Assembly (NCBI RefSeq): GCF_029350975.1
Contig: NZ_JARKMR010000001.1
Span: 744,001-808,000, forward strand
Direction: 5' to 3'
DNA length: 64,000 bases
Source: Maribacter zhoushanensis
Lineage (GTDB): Bacteria > Bacteroidota > Bacteroidia > Flavobacteriales > Flavobacteriaceae
Shown here: one piece after another, positions 26,606 to 34,852 of the stretch
Layout of the letters: every line of letters begins with the position of its first letter
How positions within the stretch are numbered: position 1 is the first letter of the stretch
Made by a program: the position numbers and the translations under genes
The notes under the pieces: model-generated
Told to the model about the DNA's origin: nothing
Seen by the model: the letters and a program-made list of their open reading frames with translations, nothing else
Database searches by the model: none

Positions 26606-26887
26606 ATGGTAAAAGCAATTTGGAACAATGAAGTGATAGCTGAAAGTAATGAAACCATCGTAATAGAGGGTAATCATTATTTTCCTCCTAAAGATATTAA
26701 GCAAGAGTTTTTTAAAAGCACCGATACCCATACTAGTTGTCCGTGGAAAGGTGTTGCATCTTATTATAATGTTGAAGTTAATGGAGAGGTGAACAAGGAT
26801 GCTGCTTGGTTTTATCCTGAGGTTTCAGAATTAGCTAAAGGCATTAAAGGGTATGTGGCATTTTGGAAAGGTGTAGAAGTAAGATAG
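26606..26887 (+). CDS. DUF427 domain-containing protein
   Basis: A 93-residue cytoplasmic protein spanning a full DUF427 domain: N-terminal beta strands (MVKAIWNNEVIAESNET), the HYFPPKDI motif, the conserved TSCPWKGVASYYNVEV block around residue 45-60, and a C-terminal WFYPE. Function is unknown; homologues often sit beside redox or metabolic enzymes, and here it follows the hydrolase-OsmC gene by 18 bases and shares its terminator. Confidence 0.88.
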   Translation: MVKAIWNNEVIAESNETIVIEGNHYFPPKDIKQEFFKSTDTHTSCPWKGVASYYNVEVNGEVNKDAAWFYPEVSELAKGIKGYVAFWKGVEVR

Positions 26888-26896
26888 TATTAGCAT

Positions 26897-26927
26897 AAAA
26901 AAGGTCAACTTTTAGCTGACCTTTTTT
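26897..26927. terminator. Intrinsic terminator after DUF427 gene
   Basis: A stem AAAAAAGGTCA/TGACCTTTTTT (26897-26907 with 26917-26927) around a 9-nt loop, followed by Ts. A- and T-runs on both sides suggest it also ends the convergent Cys-rich gene at 26950. Confidence 0.8.
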
Positions 26928-26949
26928 TAAGTTTAAATAGTTATTGTCA

Positions 26950-27198
26950 CTATGCAGTAGCATTTTGTGGTGCCCAATGGCTGCAAGACATACCTGGAGC
27001 TGCTTTTTGAGGATTAGCACAATCGCTAGATTCAAATCTAATACAGGTTACACAATTAGTGTCATCTTTTAACGCAGCTTTCATTTCAAAACTATCACAA
27101 GTATAGCTATTCCCAACTTTTACGCCATGAACTTTACAAGTGTTTCCTTCTACTAAGTTGTCGCAGTTAACGCAACTATTTCCTAATCTTATCGACAT
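26950..27198 (-). CDS. Cysteine-rich protein with two tandem four-Cys modules
   Basis: An 82-residue protein composed of two repeats of C-x2-C...C...C: module 1 uses Cys9, Cys12, Cys21 and Cys34 (CVNC ... TCKVHG ... TCDSF); module 2 uses CVTC (about 49 and 52), DC (about 60) and SCSHW (about 73). Each looks like a small zinc-binding knuckle. No signal peptide. I do not recognise a named family; similar short proteins occur in Flavobacteriia as hypothetical. A shadow frame overlaps at 26844-27035. Two direct repeats TTACGTTC at 27209 and 27226 lie just upstream of its start. Confidence 0.7.
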   Translation of the reverse strand: MSIRLGNSCVNCDNLVEGNTCKVHGVKVGNSYTCDSFEMKAALKDDTNCVTCIRFESSDCANPQKAAPGMSCSHWAPQNATA

Positions 27199-27451
27199 AT
27201 TTTTTGTTTTACGTTCCTTATAAACTTACGTTCTTAAACTTTTAAAAACAATTTAAATTGCTGTATTTCAATAGTATGTATTTAGATTATTTAAAAATAA
27301 GAATGGGTTCTTACGGCTGACTTGTTTTGTTAAACTTCTAGTTTTTACGCCATCACTTATTAAAGCAGAGGTAAAAGTGTTCTATGTAAACGTTATGCCT
27401 ATTTTTTAAATAGCTTATATTTAAAAACGTTAAATTTTGATGTTGCCTTAA

Positions 27452-30256
27452 ATGATATTAAGATATTTTTTTAGAATAATTTTTCTCTCAACGCTTGGTT
27501 TATCTGGACAAGAGCTACCGCCAATTCAAAATTTTACGCCAATTGAGTACAATGCAGGCAATCAAAATTGGTCAATGGATCAATCCGCTGATCAGACTAT
27601 TTATGTTGCAAATAATGATGGTTTACTAGAGTATAACGGTAATACTTGGTCATTGTACCAAATGCCTTATGGTACGCCCGTAAAATCTGTTATGGCTTTT
27701 AATAAAAAAGTTTACACAGGTAGTTATATGGAGTTTGGCTATTGGGTTCGTAATGAATACGGTGTGTTAACTTACACATCTATTTCAGATCAGTTAACAG
27801 TGCCGTTGGTAGAGGATGAAGATTTTTGGAACATAGCACAGTTTAAAGATTGGGTGTTGTTTCAATCTTTGGATAGAATTTATATTTATAACATACATAC
27901 TTCTTCATTTCAAATTTTAGAGGTTAAGAGCAATAACCCTAAGATTTTTGAAATTGATGGTAAATTATATTTTCAGAGTATAGGAAAAGGTTTTTTTACT
28001 CTAGAAAATGGAGAGCCTGTTATGGTTTCAGATGCTGCTATATTTAAAGAATTAAATATTGTTGGGGCATTTGGTGTTAATAATAAAGTACTGGTAATAA
28101 CGGAAAAAGGTTCTTTTTTTTATGAAGAGAATAAAGGTCTAACAGAATGGAATATAACTGCAGAAAATGATTTATCCTTAACTAAAATTTATAGCGCTTT
28201 AGAGTTACACGATGGTTCTTTTGTGTTAGGTACTATCTCTAATGGAATATACCATCTAAATGCTAATGGCGAACTGTTAAAACATATTAATCAAGAAAAG
28301 GGGCTTAATAACAATACCATTCTGTCATTGTTTCAAGATAGAGATGATAACCTATGGTTGGGTTTAGATAATGGTGTTAGTGTTATCAATTTAAACTCGC
28401 CATTCAAGGAGTACATAGATTATGCTGGTACTATTGGCGTTGTTTATACTGCTAAGAAAATAGTTGAAATACTATACCTGGGAACCAATCAAGGACTATT
28501 TTATAGGAATATAAATAAGGAAGATGAATTTAAATTGATAGATGGTACGGAAGGACAGGTTTGGGCATTAAAAGAAATTGGAGGTACATTGTTCTGTGGT
28601 CACCACACTGGTACTTATGTAGTGAGTAATGGTATTGTAAACAAAATTTCAAATGTGCCCGGAACTTGGGATATTCAATCAATATCAGGTAAATCTAATT
28701 TACTAATTCAAGGTAATTATAAGGGTTTAAGTATTCTTGAGAAGATTGATGGAAATTGGAAATACCGTAATAATATTGCTGGTTTTGATAGTTCTACCAG
28801 ATTTTTTGAATTAGTGAACGATTATCACATATTGGTAAATCATGATTATAAAGGAGTTTATGACCTGAAATTAAATACGGACTTTACAAAGGTTGAAAAG
28901 ATTATTAGGAAAGAGTCTAAGGGTATTGGTTCTAGTTTATTTAGATATAATAATGAGATATGCTATAGCACTATTAATGGTGTTTTTAAGTATAATAGGA
29001 ATAAAGAAGAGTTTTTGATAGACTCTGTTTTAACAAATAGCTTTTTTGATGATAATGAACATATTATAGGAATTATAAGATCAACAAATGATTATGAAAG
29101 ACTATGGGGGTTTACAAAGAGTAATATTGTAACCGTTTCAAAAGGTCATTTGAGTAAGGACCCACAAAAGATTAAAATTCCTATTCCAACTTCATTTAGA
29201 AGAAGTATGGGGGTATTGGGTTTTGAATCGGTAGTACACTTAGAGAACGAATTGTATTTAATAGGCATTTCTAATGGCTATATAAATTTAGATTTAAAAC
29301 AGTTTAAAAAAAGAGATTATCAGATTAACATTAGTTCTGTAGTTAAAAAAACATTAAACAATCTTGAACCTCGCTTATTACTTCATGATAATCCAGATAT
29401 CATATATGAAGAAAATAATGTGAGGTTTAATTTTAATGTTACAGAATACGATAAATATACTGAAGTCTATTATCAATACTTGTTAGAGGGCTTAGATGAG
29501 GAATGGAGCAGTTGGGAACTTACTTCTAATGTTTCTTTTGATAAACTTCCTTATGGTTCTTATGAGTTTAAAGTAAGGGCGAAAGTAGGTAATGATATAT
29601 CGAAGAATACTGCAATTTATGACTTTACAATTTTACGACCTTGGTACGCATCTTACTGGGCAATTTTATTTTATATCATTATTGCCATATTAACATCTTT
29701 GTTAATTCATAAAATTTATAAAAACTATTATAAAAAGCAGCAGCGTCAATTAATTAAAGCCAATAATAAAAGATTAAAGCGTAAAAAGTTAAAGAATCAA
29801 AAAAAGATAGTTCAAATTAAAAATCAACAATTACAAGAGCTTGTAGATAGTAAAAATAGAGAGTTGGCAATTTCTACAATGAGTATCATAAAAAAGAATG
29901 AATTTTTAAGTTCTATAAAGGATAAACTAAAAGAGAGCGCAGATAATCCACAAGTGAAATCGGTAATTAAAGTTATTGATAGAAATATTAATAATGAAGA
30001 TGACTGGAAGTTTTTTGAGAGTGCATTTAACAATGCTGATAAAGATTTCTTGAAAAAAGTTAAAGGTAAACACCCAGAACTTTCTGCGAACGATTTACGA
30101 TTATGTGCATACCTAAGACTAAACCTATCTTCTAAAGAAATTGCGCCACTTTTAAATATTTCTGTACGTAGTGTAGAAGTGAAAAGATATCGTCTTCGAA
30201 AAAAGATGGGCCTCTCTCGAGAATCTGGTTTAAGTGATTATATATTGGGTCTATGA
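27452..30256 (+). CDS. Membrane-spanning LuxR-family regulator with propeller sensor and Y_Y_Y domain
   Basis: A 934-residue one-protein sensor-regulator. A signal peptide/N-terminal helix leads to a periplasmic two-component-regulator beta-propeller (residues about 25-640), then a Y_Y_Y (triple tyrosine) domain (about 660-735, including YYQYLLEGLDEEWSSWE), one membrane helix (about 737-758), a long cytoplasmic coiled coil (about 765-840) and a C-terminal LuxR-type helix-turn-helix (LSSKEIAPLLNISVRSVEVKRYRLRKK). It has no kinase or receiver domain. In Bacteroidota this design senses polysaccharide breakdown products; the adjacent GH16 enzyme gene is the obvious candidate target. Confidence 0.9.
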   Translation: MILRYFFRIIFLSTLGLSGQELPPIQNFTPIEYNAGNQNWSMDQSADQTIYVANNDGLLEYNGNTWSLYQMPYGTPVKSVMAFNKKVYTGSYMEFGYWVRNEYGVLTYTSISDQLTVPLVEDEDFWNIAQFKDWVLFQSLDRIYIYNIHTSSFQILEVKSNNPKIFEIDGKLYFQSIGKGFFTLENGEPVMVSDAAIFKELNIVGAFGVNNKVLVITEKGSFFYEENKGLTEWNITAENDLSLTKIYSALELHDGSFVLGTISNGIYHLNANGELLKHINQEKGLNNNTILSLFQDRDDNLWLGLDNGVSVINLNSPFKEYIDYAGTIGVVYTAKKIVEILYLGTNQGLFYRNINKEDEFKLIDGTEGQVWALKEIGGTLFCGHHTGTYVVSNGIVNKISNVPGTWDIQSISGKSNLLIQGNYKGLSILEKIDGNWKYRNNIAGFDSSTRFFELVNDYHILVNHDYKGVYDLKLNTDFTKVEKIIRKESKGIGSSLFRYNNEICYSTINGVFKYNRNKEEFLIDSVLTNSFFDDNEHIIGIIRSTNDYERLWGFTKSNIVTVSKGHLSKDPQKIKIPIPTSFRRSMGVLGFESVVHLENELYLIGISNGYINLDLKQFKKRDYQINISSVVKKTLNNLEPRLLLHDNPDIIYEENNVRFNFNVTEYDKYTEVYYQYLLEGLDEEWSSWELTSNVSFDKLPYGSYEFKVRAKVGNDISKNTAIYDFTILRPWYASYWAILFYIIIAILTSLLIHKIYKNYYKKQQRQLIKANNKRLKRKKLKNQKKIVQIKNQQLQELVDSKNRELAISTMSIIKKNEFLSSIKDKLKESADNPQVKSVIKVIDRNINNEDDWKFFESAFNNADKDFLKKVKGKHPELSANDLRLCAYLRLNLSSKEIAPLLNISVRSVEVKRYRLRKKMGLSRESGLSDYILGL

Positions 30257-30559
30257 TTTCCTCTACAAAACTATAATATACCACAACATTACCACAACAT
30301 TCAATATTTTCATTAAGCTTTTGATTAGTTTATTTATATATGTGATTTAAGCAATTATCCTTTATAATATTACGATTATCTATATTTTATGCAATAATAT
30401 TTGCGTTGTATGTTTTTTGTAGTGGTTAAAATTTAGAATATGGTAATTATCTATTTTAAATTGCATGAGTATTAGTTTTAATAGTGGACACAACAAAAGT
30501 TTTTGTAGACACTTTAGGTAATATTTAAATCGAATAATTAACTCAACAAAAAAACAACT
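30257..30559. other. 303-bp intergenic region between regulator and GH16 gene
   Basis: There is no gene here. It is very AT-rich. It carries two abutting copies of ACCACAACATT (30280-30301) close to the regulator stop, and a partial further match (CACAACA at 30489-30495). I see no convincing TTG-N19-TAnnTTTG promoter and no strong terminator, so read-through from the regulator or a regulator-dependent promoter are both possible. Confidence 0.5.
30280..30301. repeat. Tandem 11-bp direct repeat upstream of GH16 gene
   Basis: ACCACAACATT occurs twice without a gap (30280-30290, 30291-30301), 258 bases before the GH16 start. An 11-bp period places both copies on the same helix face, a form suited to a dimeric or oligomeric activator. 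Candidate binding site for the adjacent LuxR-type regulator (inference). Confidence 0.5.
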
Positions 30560-32644
30560 ATGAAAAATTTAAAGTATGTCATGGTATCTCTATTTGCAGT
30601 ATTAATGAGCTGTGATGGAGATGACATTGATATTCCAGAATCGGTAATGCCGTCTAACCTTACCGTAAGCGCCCAGAATTTAGGTGACGGTGTCTTTGAT
30701 TTTACAGCATCAGCAACAAATGCCAATTATTATCATTATGACTTTGGTGATGGCACTTCAGCGTTAGAGACCTCTGGCTCAACAACTAAAACATATGAAG
30801 AAATTGGAGATAATTCATACACGGTAACAATTACCGCAGGTTCTACAGAAGGCAATAAAATTTCTGAAACATTAAATGTATCGGTCTCATTAGCATTTAC
30901 AGATACTGAGACTGTTGCTTTCTTAACCAATGATAGTTCAAAAACGTGGTTTTTAGCTGCTGCTCAACCTGGTCATTTAGGGTTGGGGCCGGCAAGAGAA
31001 GGTATTGATGGTGATTGGTGGTACCCTAAGTGGTATTCAGCATCTGCATTTGAAAAATGCGGCACTGATGATTCGGATTGTTTGTGTGATGATGAGCTAA
31101 CGTTTTCAGTAGATGAATCTGGAGCATTATCTTATACATTGGATAACATGGGGCAAACCTATTTCAATGTAGGTCACAAAGCTGTTGTTGGTGGTACTGA
31201 GGATATTGATTTTTGTTATGATTTTGATACTACGGGTTCAAAATCAGTAGTTCTTTCAGAAGTTACAGGTAATGTGCCTGATGATCAAACTACGGGAATT
31301 CAAATGAGTTTTTCAGATGGTGGATTTATGGGGTATTATGTTGGGTCATCTACCTATGAAATCTTATCGATAAGTGATACTGAATTGTATGTTAGAACTT
31401 ATGATACTGAAAATGCTGATCTGGCTTGGTATCATAAATTTACATCTTCAGAAGCTGTAGAAGGTGTTGAGGAAAGCCTGGAAACTATATATACCAATTT
31501 GGTTTGGTCAGATGAGTTTGATGTTGATGGTGCGCCAAATCCTGCAAATTGGGGATATGATCTAGGTGCTGGCGGCTGGGGTAATGCCGAATCACAAACA
31601 TATACTGATAACGCAGAAAATGTAAAAGTAGAAGATGGAGTCTTGAAAATAACCGCTATAGCGGGTGAAGGTGAAGCAGTTGTTCATTATTTTGATGAAA
31701 TGACTTTGGTAGATGCTACCGGAGGTACGCAGCCTATAGAAAATTTTGAAGGCGTTGCTCCGGTTTTTACTGGTTTTGGTGGTGTGGGAACAGGTGTAAT
31801 TGCTAATCCAGATGCTACTGGTGAAAACACAAGTGCTAATGTAGCAGAATCTACTAAAGCATTGGGATCTGAAACATGGGCCGGTTCGTTTTTTGATTTA
31901 TCTGCACCTGTTGATTTGGTAACTTACCCTATTATTACTTTAAAAACATGGTCACCTGCAGTTGGTGCAAACATAATTTTAAAACTTGAGAACCAAGCTA
32001 ATGCGGACGAGAATGTAGAGGTTAGCGTTAGTTCTTCTGTTGCTAACACTTGGGAGACATTATCTTTTGATTTTACTGGAGTAGCAGCAGGTACTTATGA
32101 TCGTGTTGTGTTATTTTTTGATTTCGGCGTTTCTCCTTCTGGTGGTATTACTTCCGGTAGAATTAAATCTGAAAATCTTTTTGAGTTTACTTATGGTAGA
32201 GTCGAAATTAGAGCTAAACTCCCTTCCTCTGGCGGTACTTGGCCTGCATTATGGGCTTTAGGAGCTAATTTTGATGAAGTGGGTTGGCCGGCAGCCGGTG
32301 AGATAGATATCATGGAGCATGTAGGTAATAATAACAATACTATTAGTAGTGCATTACATTATCCAGGTAATTCTGCAGGAAATGCAGTTGTAGGTTCTAC
32401 ACCGGTTGACAATGCCATCTCTGAATTTCATAATTATACGGTTGAGTGGACACCTGAGAGTATTAAGTTTGTTGTGGATGATCAATTAATACACAATAGT
32501 TTTGTAAACAATGCTACAACACCATTTAATGCCGATTTCTTTTTAATTATGAATGTTGCAATGGGAGGTACCTTAGGAGGTACTATTGATCCAACATTTA
32601 CAGAAGATACAATGGAGGTAGATTATGTGAGAGTATATCAATAA
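30560..32644 (+). CDS. GH16 family beta-glucanase (laminarinase-like) lipoprotein with PKD and inserted CBM-like module
   Basis: A 694-residue surface-type lipoprotein: lipobox FAVLMSC near residue 20, a PKD domain (about 34-111, YDFGDG), a middle Cys-containing module (about 115-300, starting near SKTWFLAA) and a GH16 domain (about 308-694). The GH16 catalytic motif is GEIDIMEH with nucleophile Glu581, Asp583 and acid/base Glu586, as in laminarinases. The GH16 domain is interrupted between about residues 369 and 530 by a carbohydrate-binding-like beta module (NFEGVAPVFTGFGG to VVLFFDFG). It probably cleaves beta-1,3-glucan such as laminarin. It is downstream of the regulator at 27452; no SusC/SusD genes are nearby. 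Confidence 0.9.
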   Translation: MKNLKYVMVSLFAVLMSCDGDDIDIPESVMPSNLTVSAQNLGDGVFDFTASATNANYYHYDFGDGTSALETSGSTTKTYEEIGDNSYTVTITAGSTEGNKISETLNVSVSLAFTDTETVAFLTNDSSKTWFLAAAQPGHLGLGPAREGIDGDWWYPKWYSASAFEKCGTDDSDCLCDDELTFSVDESGALSYTLDNMGQTYFNVGHKAVVGGTEDIDFCYDFDTTGSKSVVLSEVTGNVPDDQTTGIQMSFSDGGFMGYYVGSSTYEILSISDTELYVRTYDTENADLAWYHKFTSSEAVEGVEESLETIYTNLVWSDEFDVDGAPNPANWGYDLGAGGWGNAESQTYTDNAENVKVEDGVLKITAIAGEGEAVVHYFDEMTLVDATGGTQPIENFEGVAPVFTGFGGVGTGVIANPDATGENTSANVAESTKALGSETWAGSFFDLSAPVDLVTYPIITLKTWSPAVGANIILKLENQANADENVEVSVSSSVANTWETLSFDFTGVAAGTYDRVVLFFDFGVSPSGGITSGRIKSENLFEFTYGRVEIRAKLPSSGGTWPALWALGANFDEVGWPAAGEIDIMEHVGNNNNTISSALHYPGNSAGNAVVGSTPVDNAISEFHNYTVEWTPESIKFVVDDQLIHNSFVNNATTPFNADFFLIMNVAMGGTLGGTIDPTFTEDTMEVDYVRVYQ

Positions 32645-32660
32645 AATTAGTTAGTTATTT

Positions 32661-32696
32661 AAAAGGGCTGTTGAATTTTTTTTTGGCAGCCTTTTT
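32661..32696 (+). terminator. Intrinsic terminator after GH16 gene
   Basis: A 10-bp stem (AAAAGGGCTG with CAGCCTTTTT, one G-U pair) enclosing a T-rich 16-nt loop, 17 bases after the GH16 stop; a plausible but loose terminator. Confidence 0.55.
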
Positions 32697-32772
32697 ATAG
32701 TTATAATTCATTAGGGTTTATGCTAGGTTCAAACAAATATTTCATAGTATGACCTTTTTGGTTTTGATAAAC

Positions 32773-32805
32773 AAAAAATGCCCCTTTTTAAAGGGGCATT
32801 TTTTT
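32773..32805. terminator. Strong bidirectional terminator
   Basis: A 14-bp perfect stem (AAAAAATGCCCCTT with AAGGGGCATTTTTT) and 4-nt loop with flanking A and T tracts. It can end both the GH16 transcript and the minus-strand mini-gene at 32845-32967. Confidence 0.85.
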
Positions 32806-32844
32806 AAAGTAATTTTTTTTCAATAAGGATTTGGTATTAAAAGA

Positions 32845-32967
32845 TTAGACAATCCCCAAAAGGGCTAAAAAAGCTCCTACTACAACAACAGCTAAAAAAG
32901 CATGCATCGCAATAACAAGCACGGAGAGATAAGCTTCTACTCCGGTTTTGAATGATAAATTGTTCAT
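32845..32967 (-). CDS. Small membrane protein (40 residues)
   Basis: A short frame starting MNNLSFKTGVEAYLSVLVIAM with a hydrophobic helix spanning about residues 13-39 and no charged residue after Glu11. It has a terminator 40 bases downstream and, 88 bases upstream of its start, an 11-mer GATGTAAAATC (33055-33065, plus-strand reading) that is repeated upstream of the next mini-gene. No known family. The repeat of gene plus upstream motif makes a real gene more likely than chance. Confidence 0.5.
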   Translation of the reverse strand: MNNLSFKTGVEAYLSVLVIAMHAFLAVVVVGAFLALLGIV

Positions 32968-33202
32968 AACATTACCTACTTTAAAGTTACACTACTAAAG
33001 TTAGTTGAATTAAGCAACAATTCCATAGAAAAAGTTGTAAAACTATCTTAAATAGATGTAAAATCTTACATTTTTGTGGTATATGTTTTTCAAAATATGC
33101 ATTTCAACCCTTAAAAAGGTATCTTGTCGATATCTGAATTACAGCCTTTTAAAACCTAAAGCTACAATTTGTAGCTTTATTTTGGTAGTATTATGCTTTA
33201 TC

Positions 33203-33334
33203 CTATTGAATTAGATTTAACCAATCTGCTATACCGGCTAAGGGTACAGATAAGAGGATTATTACCAAGCAGGTAACCATTAATTTAAGAAATCCATTGA
33301 GTATTTTAACTCCTGAAGTTAGTTCTTGTTCCAT
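33203..33334 (-). CDS. Small membrane protein (43 residues), likely paralogue of the preceding one
   Basis: A short frame starting MEQELTSGVKILNGFLKLMV, with a helix at about residues 15-36, ending ADWLNLIQ. Size, orientation and layout (short polar start with an SGV/TGV motif, then one helix) match the 40-residue protein at 32845. The element GATGTAAAATC recurs at 33398-33408, 64 bases upstream of its start. A 9-10 bp hairpin at 33157-33180 lies just after its stop. The remaining sequence at 32968-33202 and 33335-33514 holds no other gene that I can support. Confidence 0.5.
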   Translation of the reverse strand: MEQELTSGVKILNGFLKLMVTCLVIILLSVPLAGIADWLNLIQ

Positions 33335-33514
33335 AATCATTGTTCTATTGTTCTGTGGTCAATATGGTAGATCTAACCTAAAGTGCTGTCAAATAGGGAT
33401 GTAAAATCGATTAACGTATAGAAAATATCTTTGTAAAGTATGTTTTCAACACAATAATATCAATTTTTACAATTGTATATTAAATAAATTAGTAGGCTGT
33501 TTGCTAGTTATTTT

Positions 33515-34762
33515 TTAGCTTTTTAAGCTAAAAATTGCATTTAATTTATCGACTATTAAGTTTGTGGCTCCGGCTTTTTCCTTGATGTAGTTCGTGTTAA
33601 TATTTCCGATATTTAATCGATAGTCATTACTTTCAAAACACTTGTCACTAGTTTGTTGAAACCGGTTGCTATTATCAACAGAAATGACTCCGCCAAGTTT
33701 AACTAATTCTTCTGCCTCGGCAAATCCTTCAAACTTAGGACCTATCATTACAGGAATTCCAAAAACCGCGGGCTCTAATGTATTGTGAAGACCTGTTGCA
33801 AAACCACCGCCAACATATGCTGTATCGGCATAACTGTAGATTTTGGTTAAAAGACCAATGGTATCAATGACAATTACATCATAATCTGCTAAGGTTATAT
33901 CTTTCATTTCTGAATAGCGAATTACCTTTTTATCTACTGCTGCTATTATCTCTTCAATATGATTATCTTTAACGGTGTGCGGAGCTATAACAAACTTAAT
34001 TGGTAGAACGTTTTTGTTGATGTAGTCTATGATGATTTTTTCGTCTTCTGCCCATGTGCTTCCAGCTACAAAACAGTATTGTTCATTTTTAAAGCGTTCC
34101 ATAAAATCTAATTTATTATCACGCTCTAAAATTTCAGCTACTCGGTCAAAACGGGTATCACCTGCAATAGAAACATTAGTATATCCTACGGAATTTAGTA
34201 AAGCTTTTGCCTTTTCGTTCTGCACAAAAACATGGTAAAACTGATTTAATACCCTTCGCATAAAACCACCATACCACTTAAAATAAACTTGGTTTGGTTT
34301 AAATAATGCTGATATTAAAAACGTAGGTGTATTTGATTTTTTTAAAGCAGATAAATAGTTGGGCCAAATTTCATATTTAATAAATATGGCAATATCTGGG
34401 TGTGCGGCAGCTAAAAAAGATTTTACCTTCTTTTTTGTATCCATAGGAAGGTAACAGATAACATCGGCTATTTTGCTATTCTTTTTTACTTCATACCCAG
34501 ATGGAGAAAAAAATGATATTATTATTTTATGTGTAGGGTTTTGAATTTTTAGTTTTTCAATAACTGGTAGACCTTGTTCATATTCCCCTAAAGAAGCAGC
34601 GTGAATCCAAATAACTTTATCATCGTTGGAAATTGCTCGATTAATTAAAGAAATGGTTTCTTTTCTTCCTTTTACAAATAATGATAGTTTAGAGTTGGTT
34701 AAAGCCAATACCTTTAAAATGGCAGATACGCTTATGACGATAAGGTTATAGAGAAAGTACAA
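33515..34762 (-). CDS. waaA: 3-deoxy-D-manno-octulosonic acid (Kdo) transferase
   Basis: A 415-residue GT30 glycosyltransferase that adds Kdo to lipid A precursor at the inner membrane. It has an N-terminal membrane helix, the conserved acceptor-side motif HAASLGEYEQGLPVI (general base Glu about residue 59), GSTWAEDEKI, APHTVKDNHIEE, and the C-terminal donor-site GGGFATGLHNTLEPAVFGIPVMIGP. It is full length. The frame has no ATG near its 5' end; the codon at 34762 is TTG, preceded in frame by a TAG six codons earlier, so a TTG start is required unless translation begins far downstream. It is divergent from the aminotransferase at 34853. Confidence 0.93.
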   Translation of the reverse strand: MYFLYNLIVISVSAILKVLALTNSKLSLFVKGRKETISLINRAISNDDKVIWIHAASLGEYEQGLPVIEKLKIQNPTHKIIISFFSPSGYEVKKNSKIADVICYLPMDTKKKVKSFLAAAHPDIAIFIKYEIWPNYLSALKKSNTPTFLISALFKPNQVYFKWYGGFMRRVLNQFYHVFVQNEKAKALLNSVGYTNVSIAGDTRFDRVAEILERDNKLDFMERFKNEQYCFVAGSTWAEDEKIIIDYINKNVLPIKFVIAPHTVKDNHIEEIIAAVDKKVIRYSEMKDITLADYDVIVIDTIGLLTKIYSYADTAYVGGGFATGLHNTLEPAVFGIPVMIGPKFEGFAEAEELVKLGGVISVDNSNRFQQTSDKCFESNDYRLNIGNINTNYIKEKAGATNLIVDKLNAIFSLKS

Positions 34763-34820
34763 ACTGATGCTTTTAGGCTAAATTACGTTTCTTTCCATAA
34801 AATTACTGTCGCCTGTTTCG

Positions 34821-34828
34821 TATTTTTG
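34821..34828 (+). promoter_or_regulatory. Candidate -7 box for the DegT-aminotransferase gene
   Basis: TATTTTTG matches TAnnTTTG and lies 24 bases before the ATG at 34853, within the 90-bp region shared with divergent waaA. No good -33 TTG is present, so confidence is moderate. Confidence 0.4.
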
Positions 34829-34852
34829 TATTACTTCATGTAATTACAACAG

